A stretch of 45,713 nt of DNA from an uncultured Prevotellaceae bacterium (GCA_900318305.1 ONKB01000084.1:1-45713); one strand, 5' to 3'; shown: positions 35,211 to 45,068, counted from the first letter of the stretch. Program-made: numbers and translations. The notes: a model not told the origin generated them from the sequence alone.

Positions 35211-38200
35211 ATGATTCAATTCTTTAAGACAACTTCAGGAAGTATCATTGCTGTAGATACTGTCAACGCCCTTCCTGACGTTGATGCTAGCGCATTACGC
35301 TGGTTGTTTGGCAATGCCACACAGATAATGGAGCAAAAAATAGCTGGTTTCTTTGCTGGTCCTCGCCGCGAAATGATTTCTCCTTGGAGTACAAATGCTG
35401 TTGAGATAACCCAAAACATGGGTATCCATGGTATTCAACGCATAGAGGAATTCTTCCCCGTCAGCAGTAAAGACGCCGAATATGACCCTATGTTGCAACG
35501 TATGTATGATGGTTTGAACCAAGAAATTTTCACCGTAGATATCCAGCCTGAGCCCATCAAGCATATTGCAGATATTGAAGCCTACAACGAAGAAGAAGGT
35601 CTGGCCCTCTCGCCGGAGGAAATTGAATATCTTCATATAATAGAAAAAGAACTGGGACGTCCTCTTACAGACTCTGAGATCTTTGGATTCGCACAAATTA
35701 ATTCCGAGCACTGCCGCCACAAGATTTTTGGGGGAGTATTCATCATTGATGGCAAGGAGATGGAGAGCAGTCTGTTTTCTATGATCAAGAGAACCACTCA
35801 GGAGAATCCCAATAGCATTCTTTCGGCATACAAGGACAATGTTGCCTTTGCCCAAGGACCTGTCATCGAGCAGTTCGCCCCTGCTGACCAAAGCACAAGT
35901 GACTACTTCAGGATAAAAGACATTGAAAGTGTCATTTCTCTAAAAGCAGAAACCCACAACTTCCCTACAACCGTTGAACCGTTTAACGGAGCCGCAACGG
36001 GAACAGGCGGAGAAATCCGTGACCGTATGGGTGGAGGTGTAGGATCGTGGCCGATAGCCGGCACAGCAGTATACATGACCTCATATCCGCGCAAGAAAGA
36101 TGGACTGAATCCGTGGGAGAAAATTCTGCCAGTACGGCAATGGCTATACCAGACTCCGGAACAGATTCTAATCAAGGCATCAAACGGCGCATCGGATTTC
36201 GGGAACAAATTTGGTCAGCCTCTTATCACTGGTTCCGTACTGACCTTTGAGCATCAGGAAGGTAGTGAGAAATATGCTTATGACAAAGTTATCATGCTGG
36301 CAGGTGGTGTAGGATACGGCACAAAACGTGACTGTCTGAAGAAAGCTCCACAAAAAGGCAACAAAATTGTTGTTGTTGGTGGTGACAACTACCGTATAGG
36401 ACTTGGCGGTGGATCGGTTTCCTCTGTTGATACCGGTCGCTACTCCAACGGTATCGAGCTCAATGCCGTACAACGAGCCAACCCAGAGATGCAGAAAAGA
36501 GCATACAACCTCGTCAGAGCTCTCTGCGAAGAAGATGTTAACCCTGTTGTCTCCATTCACGATCATGGTTCCGCAGGCCATGTCAATTGTCTGTCGGAAC
36601 TGGTTGAAGACTGTGGCGGCGAAATTGACATGACCAAATTGCCGATAGGCGACAAGACTCTCTCAAGCAAGGAGATTATTGCCAATGAGAGTCAAGAGCG
36701 TATGGGACTGCTTATTGACGAGAAACATATTGAACATGTACGCAAAATTGCCAAAAGAGAGCGCGCACCTTTATATGTTGTCGGAGAAACCACTGGAGAT
36801 GCACACTTCAGTTTCAGGCAAGGCGATGGTGTCAAGCCTTTTGATCTGGACGTGGCTCAGATGTTTGGACACTCACCTGTAACATACATGCGCGATGAAA
36901 CAGTAGAAAGAAAATATACTCCAGTGGAATATTGTGTCCCCGAGGACACCAACGCTCTTAACAATTATATCGAAGATGTTTTTCAGCTCGAGGCCGTTGC
37001 ATGCAAAGATTGGCTGACCAACAAAGTGGATCGTTCCGTCACTGGCAAAATAGCTCGTCAGCAATGCCAGGGAGAAATACAACTCCCTCTATCAGATTGT
37101 GGTGTCGTGGCACTCGACTACCGTGGACGCAAGGGCATCGCCACAGCATTGGGCCATGCACCTCAAGCAGGACTAGCTTCGCCAGAGGCAGGAGCTATTC
37201 TCTCTGTTGCCGAGTCGCTGACCAACATCGTTTGGGCTCCTCTTACCCAAGGACTTAACAGCGTAAGCCTCAGCGCAAACTGGATGTGGCCATGCCGAAG
37301 CCAGAAAGGTGAAGACGCACGCCTGTACAAGGCCGTCAAAGCCTTGTCAGATTTCTGCTGCAATCTCCATATTAATGTACCGACAGGCAAAGACTCCCTT
37401 TCTATGACCCAGAAGTATCCTAACGGGGAAAAAATTATCGCTCCGGGAACTGTTATAGTTTCAAGCGGAGGCGAAGTGAGCGATATACGCAAAGTAGTAA
37501 GTCCTGTCTTGGTAAATGACAAGAATAGTTCCCTATACCATATAGATTTTAGTTTTGATAAGCAACGGTTAGGTGGATCTGCCTTCGCCCAGACTTTTGG
37601 CAAAGTGGGTAGCGATGTTCCCACCATAAAGAACGCAGAATACTTCGCCGACGCCTTCAATGCCATTCAGGAATTGATTAAACAAGATCTCATCCTAGCA
37701 GGTCACGACATCTCAGCCGGAGGTCTTGTTACAACCCTTCTGGAAATGACCTTCGCTAATATACAAGGAGGCATGCACATCAACCTGCACAACCTTCAAG
37801 ATGGAAACATTATTACTAACCTCTTTGCCGAAAATCCAGGCGTTATCATACAGGTTGCCGACAAGGACAAGTCCTCTTTTGAGATAATTATGGAGAGAGC
37901 TGGTGTGGCATATGCCAAAATAGGTTATCCTACACCCAAGGAACGTACTCTTTTCATCAAGAAAGGGGATTACGAGTACACTTTGGACATTGAGCACCTG
38001 CGTGACACATGGTTTAACACCTCATATTTGCTGGAACGCCGCCAGACAGCAAATGGACGGGCTGAAATGCGCCGAGACAATTATAAGAAACAGCCTCTGG
38101 AAATGAAATTCAGTCCCACCTTCCAAGGAACTTTGGCACAATATGGCATCTCTGCCGACCGCCGCAAGGAATCGGGCATCAGAGCTGCCATCATCAGAGA

Positions 38201-38930
38201 AAAGGGCACTAACGGCGAAAGAGAGATGGCTTATTCTCTATATCTTGCTGGATTTGATGTAAAAGACGTCATGATGACAGACCTCATCACTGGTCGCGAG
38301 ACATTGGAAGAGATCAATATGATTGTCTTCTGTGGCGGTTTCTCCAACTCCGATGTACTAGGTTCTGCCAAGGGATGGGCAGGAGCTTTCCTTTACAATC
38401 CCAAGGCTAAAGAAGCCCTGGATAAATTTTATGCGCGCCAGGACACACTGTCCTTGGGTATCTGCAATGGCTGCCAACTCATGGTTGAACTGGGACTTAC
38501 CGGAAATAATGGAAGTAAGATGCTTCACAATGACAGCCACAAATTTGAGAGTGAATTTGTTTCATTACAAATCCCCCAAAACAACAGCGTCATGTTTGAA
38601 AGCCTTAGCGGACAGAAACTTGGCCTTTGGGTAGCTCATGGCGAAGGCAAATTCTCTCTCTCCAAAGATGAGAATGCCTACAATATCGTGGCAAAGTATA
38701 ATTACTCTGGTTATCCTGCCAACCCGAATGGCTCTGACTATGATGTCGCAGGAATCTGCAGTGAAGACGGACGTCACCTTGCCATGATGCCTCACCTTGA
38801 ACGCGCCATCTTCCCCTGGCAGAATGCATGGTATCCACGTGATCGTCGTATGGACGAGGTTACACCATGGATAGAGGCTTTTGTGAATGCAAGGAAATGG
38901 ATTGAGAAAAAAGTTAGGGATGAAGACTAA
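35211..38930 (+). CDS. purL: phosphoribosylformylglycinamidine synthase, single-chain
   Basis: Fourth step of purine synthesis: FGAR + glutamine + ATP to FGAM. At 1239 residues it is the large one-chain form, with N-terminal PurS-like part, linker (FAQINSEHCRHKIF), two AIR-synthase-like halves (LKAETHNFPTTVEPFNGAATGTGGEIRD in sense; AGHDISAGGLVTTLLEM) and a C-terminal class I glutaminase. The glutaminase shows Cys1085 in GICNGCQLM and the HGEGKF and MPHLERA segments. It is the first gene of a forward run; the next gene begins 7 bases after its stop, or overlaps it if the earlier ATG is used. Confidence 0.96.
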   Translation: MIQFFKTTSGSIIAVDTVNALPDVDASALRWLFGNATQIMEQKIAGFFAGPRREMISPWSTNAVEITQNMGIHGIQRIEEFFPVSSKDAEYDPMLQRMYDGLNQEIFTVDIQPEPIKHIADIEAYNEEEGLALSPEEIEYLHIIEKELGRPLTDSEIFGFAQINSEHCRHKIFGGVFIIDGKEMESSLFSMIKRTTQENPNSILSAYKDNVAFAQGPVIEQFAPADQSTSDYFRIKDIESVISLKAETHNFPTTVEPFNGAATGTGGEIRDRMGGGVGSWPIAGTAVYMTSYPRKKDGLNPWEKILPVRQWLYQTPEQILIKASNGASDFGNKFGQPLITGSVLTFEHQEGSEKYAYDKVIMLAGGVGYGTKRDCLKKAPQKGNKIVVVGGDNYRIGLGGGSVSSVDTGRYSNGIELNAVQRANPEMQKRAYNLVRALCEEDVNPVVSIHDHGSAGHVNCLSELVEDCGGEIDMTKLPIGDKTLSSKEIIANESQERMGLLIDEKHIEHVRKIAKRERAPLYVVGETTGDAHFSFRQGDGVKPFDLDVAQMFGHSPVTYMRDETVERKYTPVEYCVPEDTNALNNYIEDVFQLEAVACKDWLTNKVDRSVTGKIARQQCQGEIQLPLSDCGVVALDYRGRKGIATALGHAPQAGLASPEAGAILSVAESLTNIVWAPLTQGLNSVSLSANWMWPCRSQKGEDARLYKAVKALSDFCCNLHINVPTGKDSLSMTQKYPNGEKIIAPGTVIVSSGGEVSDIRKVVSPVLVNDKNSSLYHIDFSFDKQRLGGSAFAQTFGKVGSDVPTIKNAEYFADAFNAIQELIKQDLILAGHDISAGGLVTTLLEMTFANIQGGMHINLHNLQDGNIITNLFAENPGVIIQVADKDKSSFEIIMERAGVAYAKIGYPTPKERTLFIKKGDYEYTLDIEHLRDTWFNTSYLLERRQTANGRAEMRRDNYKKQPLEMKFSPTFQGTLAQYGISADRRKESGIRAAIIREKGTNGEREMAYSLYLAGFDVKDVMMTDLITGRETLEEINMIVFCGGFSNSDVLGSAKGWAGAFLYNPKAKEALDKFYARQDTLSLGICNGCQLMVELGLTGNNGSKMLHNDSHKFESEFVSLQIPQNNSVMFESLSGQKLGLWVAHGEGKFSLSKDENAYNIVAKYNYSGYPANPNGSDYDVAGICSEDGRHLAMMPHLERAIFPWQNAWYPRDRRMDEVTPWIEAFVNARKWIEKKVRDED

Positions 38931-38937
38931 TAAAGAT

Positions 38938-39471
38938 ATGAAATGGACTGTCCTGAGGACAGAGCATATCATTGACAGGCCTTGGCTCAACGTCAATAAG
39001 GACATTGTACAACTACCCAACGGGAAAATCTATGATGAATTCTATATCATGCATTTCCCCGAATTCGTCAATATCATCGCTATTACCAAAGATGGTCATT
39101 TTATTCTTGAGCGTCAATACAGACATGCCCTTGGAGTTGTCTCAACAGAAATCCCAGCAGGGTGTGTTGAACCTGGAGAGACTCCTCTCAATGGTGCTAA
39201 ACGCGAACTGCAGGAAGAAACTGGATATACTGGCGGAACATGGAAAAAAATCATGACTATCGCTCCCAATCCAGGTATAGCCGATAACCTTTGCCATTGT
39301 TTTCTGGCACAAGGTGTAGAGAAAAACACTGACCGACATTTAGATGACACTGAGGACATTGAGGTGGTACTATACTCCAAGAAAGAGGTTTTCAAGATGC
39401 TCCAAGAAGGAAGCCTCATTCAAGCCATGATGGTAGCACCTCTCTGGAAATATTTCTACGACAATATTTAA
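38938..39471 (+). CDS. Nudix hydrolase, ADP-ribose pyrophosphatase-like
   Basis: A 177-residue cytoplasmic enzyme from ATG 38938. ATG 38920, which overlaps the purL end by 11 bases, would add six residues; the frame's ATG at 38887 lies deep in purL and is rejected. The Nudix box GCVEPGETPLNGAKRELQEETGY (given as its sense, residues about 73-95) fits G-x5-E-x7-R-E-U-x-E-E-x-G-U, and the fold around VNIIAITKDGHFILERQYRH resembles ADP-sugar pyrophosphatases (NudF type). Likely hydrolyses ADP-ribose or a related nucleotide sugar. Sits between purL and a secreted DUF4838 protein. Confidence 0.88.
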   Translation: MKWTVLRTEHIIDRPWLNVNKDIVQLPNGKIYDEFYIMHFPEFVNIIAITKDGHFILERQYRHALGVVSTEIPAGCVEPGETPLNGAKRELQEETGYTGGTWKKIMTIAPNPGIADNLCHCFLAQGVEKNTDRHLDDTEDIEVVLYSKKEVFKMLQEGSLIQAMMVAPLWKYFYDNI

Positions 39472-39485
39472 CTGCATATAATTTT

Positions 39486-41234
39486 ATGAATAGGACTCCT
39501 CACATTTTCCTTACCTTCATATTTCTCTCGGCAATGCATATTTCCGTCTATGCAGGTAATACCGCAGAATTCAAATTGTTCGACAAGGGGAAAAGCACCT
39601 ATGACATTGTCCTTTCCCCCGCCGCTTCTCCTTCTGAAAAAACTGCAGCCAAAGAGTTGCAAAGCTATATCAAAGATATCAGCGGAACAACACTGCCATT
39701 GATTAATAATGGTAAAGGAAGTCTGAAACATCATATATTTATTGGATTTCAGGACCATTTGGCATTAAAGTCTGGGGTCAAACAACCCGACTTCAAAGAT
39801 GAGGGCTTTATATACCGGTGTATAGGCAAGGACCTCTGGATATACGGTGGTCCCCAACGCGGCACCCTATATGGTGTTTACTCTTTTCTTCAAAAGGAAT
39901 TAGGATGTCGCTGGTTTACTCCCAGCTACTCTTTTATCCCTAAACTTCAGAAATGGGCATTCAAGTCCAGTCTCTATCATCAAGAAAAACCCGCCATTGG
40001 CATCCGTCATAATCAATATTACGAGGCAGCAGACCCCAAATGGGCTGTACGCCATTTCAATAACGCCATCTATCAAACACCTGAATACGGTGGTTCTGAA
40101 CGATACTGGAACGCCCATACTATGGGGCAGTTCATGCCAGCAAAAAACTATTATGCCGACCATCCGGAATACTTCGCCTTGCGTAATGGGAAACGCATAG
40201 ATAACGGACAGCTATGTCTATCCAATCCCCACGTGCTACGCATTTGTATTGAAAAACTGCGCAACGCAATGAGACAAAATCCCGACTTTACCATCTACAG
40301 CCTTTCACAAAATGACAACCAGTTATACTGTCAGTGCGAGAAATGTCAGGCTTTAGCTGACCACTACGGCGGACAATCCGGATTATTACTCTGGTTTGTC
40401 AATCAGGCCGCAGATGCCGTGGCAAACGAATTCCCTGACAAATATGTCGGAACCTTTGCCTATACATACACCCGGCAACCGCCAATTGGCATCAAACCGA
40501 GACAGAATGTCGTGGTACGTCTCTGTAGTATTGAATGTTGCTTTGTCCATAGTCTGGAGGACTGTAGTGAAGACAATAACAAGCATTTTTTAGCCGATCT
40601 TAAAACATGGTCGACACTGGCCCCACACCTCTACATATGGGACTACATTGTCACATACTCACAATACCTCGGCCCGTTCCCCAATTTCAGTGTCATCGGT
40701 CCGAATATCAAGACTTTTATCAGACATAATGCCATCGGCATACAAGAAGAGGCTCAATACCAAACCCCTTGCAGCGAATTCTCTGAACTTCGCTCCTATG
40801 TCACTGCCGCTATGCTCTGGAATCCTGACCAGGATTTAGACTCACTTGTCAATGACTTCATCTACGGCTACTACGGCAAATCAGCAAAAACAATAAGAGA
40901 ATACTATGACTTGGTACAAGGGCTAGTTACCCCCAACATCCATATGAACATCTATCCAAATGCTTGGCATCCCATTTTTTCCGACGAGTTCCTGCAGAAA
41001 GGATTCGCTTTGATGAAAAGAGCACGACAGGAAGCTGAGAATGAGGATGTTCTTTTTAGAGTGGAACGCGTTGGACTAGGCCTGCTCTTCCTGAAAACTA
41101 TGCGTCAACGTAAGGAAGCTTTGGCTGATGGTACCTTTGATGAACTGTGCCGCATTGTCCGCCGAGACAAAGGACGAATATCTGAGTCTAGGTCTCTAGA
41201 AAAGTTTGAGGACGAGATACGAAATATCAAATAA
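39486..41234 (+). CDS. secreted DUF4838 (GH67/alpha-glucuronidase-like) protein
   Basis: A 582-residue protein with signal peptide (MNRTPHIFLTFIFLSAMHISVYAG). Residues about 28-135 are a GH67-N/hexosaminidase-type alpha/beta domain (PSEKTAAKELQSYIKDISG, WIYGGPQRGTLYGVYSFLQKELG in sense). The rest is the DUF4838 TIM-barrel-like part, with CRWFTPSY, YSLSQNDNQLYCQCEKC, and IWDYIVTYSQYLGPFPNF. DUF4838 members are common in glycan loci of Bacteroidota and are presumed glycosidases, but I do not know a proven reaction for this one. It is 14 bases behind the Nudix gene and 16 ahead of a lipoprotein gene. Confidence 0.83.
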   Translation: MNRTPHIFLTFIFLSAMHISVYAGNTAEFKLFDKGKSTYDIVLSPAASPSEKTAAKELQSYIKDISGTTLPLINNGKGSLKHHIFIGFQDHLALKSGVKQPDFKDEGFIYRCIGKDLWIYGGPQRGTLYGVYSFLQKELGCRWFTPSYSFIPKLQKWAFKSSLYHQEKPAIGIRHNQYYEAADPKWAVRHFNNAIYQTPEYGGSERYWNAHTMGQFMPAKNYYADHPEYFALRNGKRIDNGQLCLSNPHVLRICIEKLRNAMRQNPDFTIYSLSQNDNQLYCQCEKCQALADHYGGQSGLLLWFVNQAADAVANEFPDKYVGTFAYTYTRQPPIGIKPRQNVVVRLCSIECCFVHSLEDCSEDNNKHFLADLKTWSTLAPHLYIWDYIVTYSQYLGPFPNFSVIGPNIKTFIRHNAIGIQEEAQYQTPCSEFSELRSYVTAAMLWNPDQDLDSLVNDFIYGYYGKSAKTIREYYDLVQGLVTPNIHMNIYPNAWHPIFSDEFLQKGFALMKRARQEAENEDVLFRVERVGLGLLFLKTMRQRKEALADGTFDELCRIVRRDKGRISESRSLEKFEDEIRNIK

Positions 41235-41250
41235 TCTAATATTATAAAAT

Positions 41251-42162
41251 ATGTATAAAGCCTTACTGTTCTGTGCATCCGTTGGACTCATCCTACTCTG
41301 TAACTCTTGTAATAAGACAGAAGAATCACTTACCCTCCAGACAGAATCGTTCAATTTGGCAGACTCCACCACATATGCCAACCTCAGACTGGAAATAGAA
41401 CTACCTGTGGTGTCCGACAAGATCACCATGTCCATCCGCGAGAAACTGTTAGAGAAACTGGGCAACCGTCTCACTCATGTTACTTCATACGAGAACGAGC
41501 AACTTTATCTCCCTTTTCAGGGCGATACCCACAACACGAAAACCATGCTGGACTATTACCTTAAGAATACTAGGGATCTGCTCGGAAAACAATCAGAAGA
41601 AGACGCCAATGACCGGATCAAATTCCTTCGTGAGAACAAAGATCTTACAGAAGAAGAGATAAATGAACGCATCTCTGACATACCTCACTGGGAATACAAT
41701 TTCACTCTCAAGAAAATTGCCGACACACTCAATTACGTCATTTTCTTATCACAGGACTACATCTACATGGGCGGTGCCCATGGTGGCGTCTCTGGTGACG
41801 GAAGTCTCACCTTTAACAAAAATGATGGTAGCCTTATCGAAGCTTTCCTTGACTCTTCCAGAGTAGATTCCATACAACCGCTTATCGTTAATGGACTTTT
41901 AAGTTATTATCACAGTATGGACGAGAGAATAACTGAAGAAGATATGAGAAGCCGCCTGATGATTGATGGCAACTTGATTCCACTCCCGGCCCTCCGTCCA
42001 TACCCTACTGCTGTAGGACTCGTCTTCACCTATCAGCAATACGAAATAGCCTGCTATGCCGATGGCATGCCCAACTTTGTCATACCGTACAACAATATCG
42101 CTGCCTTTCTGACCCCTGAGGCCAGGAAGATATGTCAAGCCTACCTGAATACAGAAAAATAA
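41251..42162 (+). CDS. RsiV/DUF3298-family lipoprotein
   Basis: A 303-residue protein with lipoprotein signal and lipobox LCNSC (Cys20). The central part (VIFLSQDYIYMGGAHGGVSGDGSLTFNKNDGSLI in sense, residues about 160-200) is the DUF3298 hallmark, next to a DUF4163-like N-terminal half. In Bacillus the RsiV ectodomain binds lysozyme, but that protein is an anti-sigma factor; here there is no cytoplasmic or transmembrane part, so only the sensor-like domain is shared. Role in the cell envelope unknown. Embedded between DUF4838 and GH36 genes with gaps of 16 and 25 bases. Confidence 0.8.
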   Translation: MYKALLFCASVGLILLCNSCNKTEESLTLQTESFNLADSTTYANLRLEIELPVVSDKITMSIREKLLEKLGNRLTHVTSYENEQLYLPFQGDTHNTKTMLDYYLKNTRDLLGKQSEEDANDRIKFLRENKDLTEEEINERISDIPHWEYNFTLKKIADTLNYVIFLSQDYIYMGGAHGGVSGDGSLTFNKNDGSLIEAFLDSSRVDSIQPLIVNGLLSYYHSMDERITEEDMRSRLMIDGNLIPLPALRPYPTAVGLVFTYQQYEIACYADGMPNFVIPYNNIAAFLTPEARKICQAYLNTEK

Positions 42163-42187
42163 TTATAACCACTACAACACACACCTT

Positions 42188-44245
42188 ATGGGAAAAATTT
42201 TTTCAACACTGTTTTTATTCGTCAATATCCTTGCACTGAACATCTCAGCACAGTCCGTAAGCACGCAGGGGAAGAACAAGGTCAATATCGCTAACTGGGT
42301 CAACACCCACTTCGCCAAGGGCAAAACGCCACCATTCTCCTTTACCTACAACGGTGTTCCTTCTCGAAATTTCATCACAAAATGGAAGTACGCAAAGACA
42401 CCGCTTGCTTCTGATGAGCAAGGCGGAGAAAAGATACGTTACACTTTCACCGACCCCAAGACAAGGCTTGAGGTGGCATGCGATGTAACCTACTTCACTG
42501 ACTTTGATGCAGTGGAATGGATTGTCCGTTTCACCAACAAAGGTTCTGCCAATACTCCGGAGATAGCCCATGTGAAAGATGCAGATATCCGTTTTGCTTT
42601 CCCCCAGAAAGGCCTGTCTATGATTTACGAAAACGGCAGCACATCCAGCAGAGCTGACTTTGCAGTCCAAAGAAAAGATTTTCTGGTTGGCGACACACTG
42701 CGGTTCCGCCCTCGGGGAGGACGCTCATCTGGACAAATCCTGCCCTTCTTTGATATTGAGTCTCCCGATTCCAGGCAAGGCATTATTACCTCTATCGGAT
42801 GGACAGGAGAATGGTGTGCCAGCTTCATCGCCACCAGTCCCAATACCCTGTCCATGAAAACCGGCATTGAGGCTTTGGAGAGTTATTTGGAACCCGGTGA
42901 AAGCATCCGCACAAGCAGTGTGGTATTCTGTTTCTGGAACAGCGACAATCGTTTTGACGGCACCAATAAATTCCGCCGTCTCATCATGACCCACCATTCA
43001 CGCAAAATTGACGGTAAAACCGCTATATATCCTTACTTGTTTGGATTCAGTTGGGGTGATCCCAAGCCTTGCAACGAGTATTCCTGTCTCACAGCCAAGA
43101 TGGCCCTGGCACTTCTGGAAAGACAACAGATGTTTGGCCTGAAAGCCGAAGCAAGCTGGCTGGATGCCGGCTGGTATGTCGGAGCTGACGACTTTACCAA
43201 CAACAAGTCATGGATCAATACTGTAGGAAACTGGGAGACTAACCATGAACATTTTCCCAACGGATTAAAGGAAGTATCAGATGCCGTACACAAGATGGGA
43301 CGCCAGTTCCTCCTATGGTTTGAGCCCGAACGAGTTTACGAAGGTTCCATGTGGCATAAGCAGCATCCACAATGGTTGCTCAAAAAAGAAGGAAGCAGGA
43401 ATTTCCTCATGAATCTGGGCAATGACAAAGCCTGTGATTACGTCTGCAAGTTCATTGGTGACTTCATTGAGGAAAATGGTGTAGACATTTACCGTCAGGA
43501 TTTCAACATCCTTCCCGAGCCATTCTGGCTACAGGCCGATAAACCCGGCCGCAAGGGAATGACAGAGGTAAAATACATCACCGGACTTTATAAGTTCTGG
43601 GACTATCTGCTCACACGATTCCCCCACCTGCTCATAGACAATTGCGCCAGCGGTGGTCATCGCCTTGACTGGGAAACCACCTTGCGCAGCATACCACTGT
43701 GGCGCACGGACGACTGCTACTATAACGACCCGTCCGACATGCAATGCCATGGATACGGCATCAACCTCTTCTTACCGCAGACTGGCACAGGCATGGGCAA
43801 TCCCGACAAAAGCGACAAGTATTCCCTGCGCTCCAGTCTTGCCTCCACCATCGTGTTCAACTGGAAAATCATGACATATCGGGAGAACTTCCTCCGCATG
43901 CAGGAATGCCAGAAAGAATTTGAGGCTGTACGGGCCTACTTCCTGGAAGACTATTACCCTCTGACCGGCTTGCAGAATACTGATGCCCGCGACAACTGGC
44001 TGGCATACGAATGCTATCGTCCTGCCGACAAGAGCGGCATAGTGGTAGCGTTCCGCCATCATGACAACAAGCAGGACAGCATCACTGTCCAGCTACAGGG
44101 ACTTCAGGACAATATCAGCTACGAAATGAAAAATGCCGATACCAATCAGACTCAGGTTTGCACCGGCAAGCAGCTGAAAACAGGCTTCGGTCTTAAACTC
44201 GACAAGCCAGACCAATCTTTGCTTTATTACTTCAAGGCACAATAA
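42188..44245 (+). CDS. secreted alpha-galactosidase, GH36 family
   Basis: 685 residues with signal peptide (MGKIFSTLFLFVNILALNISAQS). An N-terminal beta-sandwich (residues about 25-265) precedes the TIM barrel: LDAGWYVG, QFLLWFEPERV, Asp438 in IYRQDFN as likely nucleophile, CASGGHRLDWETT, and Asp508/Asp509 in PLWRTDD as the region of the acid/base. A C-terminal beta domain ends the protein. GH36 mainly contains alpha-galactosidases and alpha-N-acetylgalactosaminidases; the specificity here is presumed. It closes the purL-Nudix-DUF4838-DUF3298 run; no clear terminator follows. Confidence 0.88.
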   Translation: MGKIFSTLFLFVNILALNISAQSVSTQGKNKVNIANWVNTHFAKGKTPPFSFTYNGVPSRNFITKWKYAKTPLASDEQGGEKIRYTFTDPKTRLEVACDVTYFTDFDAVEWIVRFTNKGSANTPEIAHVKDADIRFAFPQKGLSMIYENGSTSSRADFAVQRKDFLVGDTLRFRPRGGRSSGQILPFFDIESPDSRQGIITSIGWTGEWCASFIATSPNTLSMKTGIEALESYLEPGESIRTSSVVFCFWNSDNRFDGTNKFRRLIMTHHSRKIDGKTAIYPYLFGFSWGDPKPCNEYSCLTAKMALALLERQQMFGLKAEASWLDAGWYVGADDFTNNKSWINTVGNWETNHEHFPNGLKEVSDAVHKMGRQFLLWFEPERVYEGSMWHKQHPQWLLKKEGSRNFLMNLGNDKACDYVCKFIGDFIEENGVDIYRQDFNILPEPFWLQADKPGRKGMTEVKYITGLYKFWDYLLTRFPHLLIDNCASGGHRLDWETTLRSIPLWRTDDCYYNDPSDMQCHGYGINLFLPQTGTGMGNPDKSDKYSLRSSLASTIVFNWKIMTYRENFLRMQECQKEFEAVRAYFLEDYYPLTGLQNTDARDNWLAYECYRPADKSGIVVAFRHHDNKQDSITVQLQGLQDNISYEMKNADTNQTQVCTGKQLKTGFGLKLDKPDQSLLYYFKAQ

Positions 44246-44427
44246 CGAGTAAACAAAAAAATGGTGAACAAACCACATGATGTCTGAAAGTTGAGAAGAA
44301 GCTCCTTCGGGAAAAAGAAGGCAAACAACATATAAGTCGTACAGATTGTATGGCAATCTTTGATATGGCAGAGGAAATATATTTAGTCTCTACTGCCGAG
44401 AAAACCATATCTGTATCCCATAAACTA

Positions 44428-44700
44428 TTATTGGCTTTTGCTAAAAGTTGAGGCTAGTAAATTATTCTGCAGATTAAAATTTTCCAATAGGCCTAGCTTT
44501 ATCATCTCCAGTTGCCCCATTTCCTTTTTTCTTTCCCGCCTGAACTTTTCATTTTTGAAATATACAGTACCCAAATGGACAAACTTCGGCTGAAACTGCT
44601 TCACTTCTGACGGCTCATAACATGGCTTTAATAGGAAAAAAGATAGTCCCTTTTCTGGAAGGATATTGCTAAACTCATCTCAATACTCCACCTTTGACAT
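44428..44700 (-). pseudogene. possible decayed minus-strand reading frame with in-frame stop
   Basis: On the minus strand, ATG at 44700 begins MSKVEY, then a TGA stop at 44682-44680, then 83 more sense codons (DEFSNILPEKGLSFFLLKP, YEPSEVKQFQPKFVHLG and onward) to a TAA at 44430-44428. The post-stop part reads like real protein in composition, and TGG-to-TGA (Trp) is a simple change. A TAG also interrupts the frame further upstream. I recognise no family. The alternative is a chance open frame in AT-rich DNA. Confidence 0.25.
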
Positions 44701-44789
44701 ATTGTCAACACATTTATTTATAATGTCTACAAACTGACACCTACAGCAAAGAAAATCAATAAAAAAGATCTATTTTCAATGCTTTTGTG

Positions 44790-44830
44790 TAATTTTGCCG
44801 TCAAATTATAAGCCATATTTTTAAATATGG
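44790..44830 (+). promoter_or_regulatory. -7 box followed by an operator-like palindrome
   Basis: TAATTTTG (44790-44797) fits TAnnTTTG. Sixteen bases later comes a perfect palindrome, CCATATTT (44813-44820) TT AAATATGG (44823-44830), which would span roughly +8 to +26 of a transcript started there. The next plus-strand gene starts at 45069, so a leader of about 260 bases would result if this is its promoter. Confidence 0.4.
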
Positions 44831-45068
44831 TAGAACAGATAAGTTAATGTTAAGCCTCAGGTTATTGTTTTAATGGCACCATGCAGTCATACGAGTGTTT
44901 ATTACAGGAGGCTGCCAACATTCTATATGTTCTGACAGAAAAGGAACTCATAAAAGAATGATAGTTTAAGCACATACTAAGCATATATATTTCTCGTTAA
45001 GGATCAGGTAATGGTTTAATAAGTCAAGGCTAAGTTGAAAATAACAGATTCCCTAAAAGTAACTTGCG

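Larger units (their letters stand above)
44246..45068. other. 823-base intergenic stretch
   Basis: No convincing complete gene. It holds the possible decayed frame at 44428-44700 (-), a -7-like box at 44790-44797 (+), a palindrome at 44813-44830, and a 26-codon plus-strand frame at 44881-44961 (MQSYECLLQEAANILYVLT...) with no recognised family. The weak coding signal and interrupted frames suggest eroded sequence. Confidence 0.4.

Noticed and set aside
35295-35891. 198-codon minus-strand frame inside purL
   Set aside because: Antisense to a conserved purL segment; no coding features.
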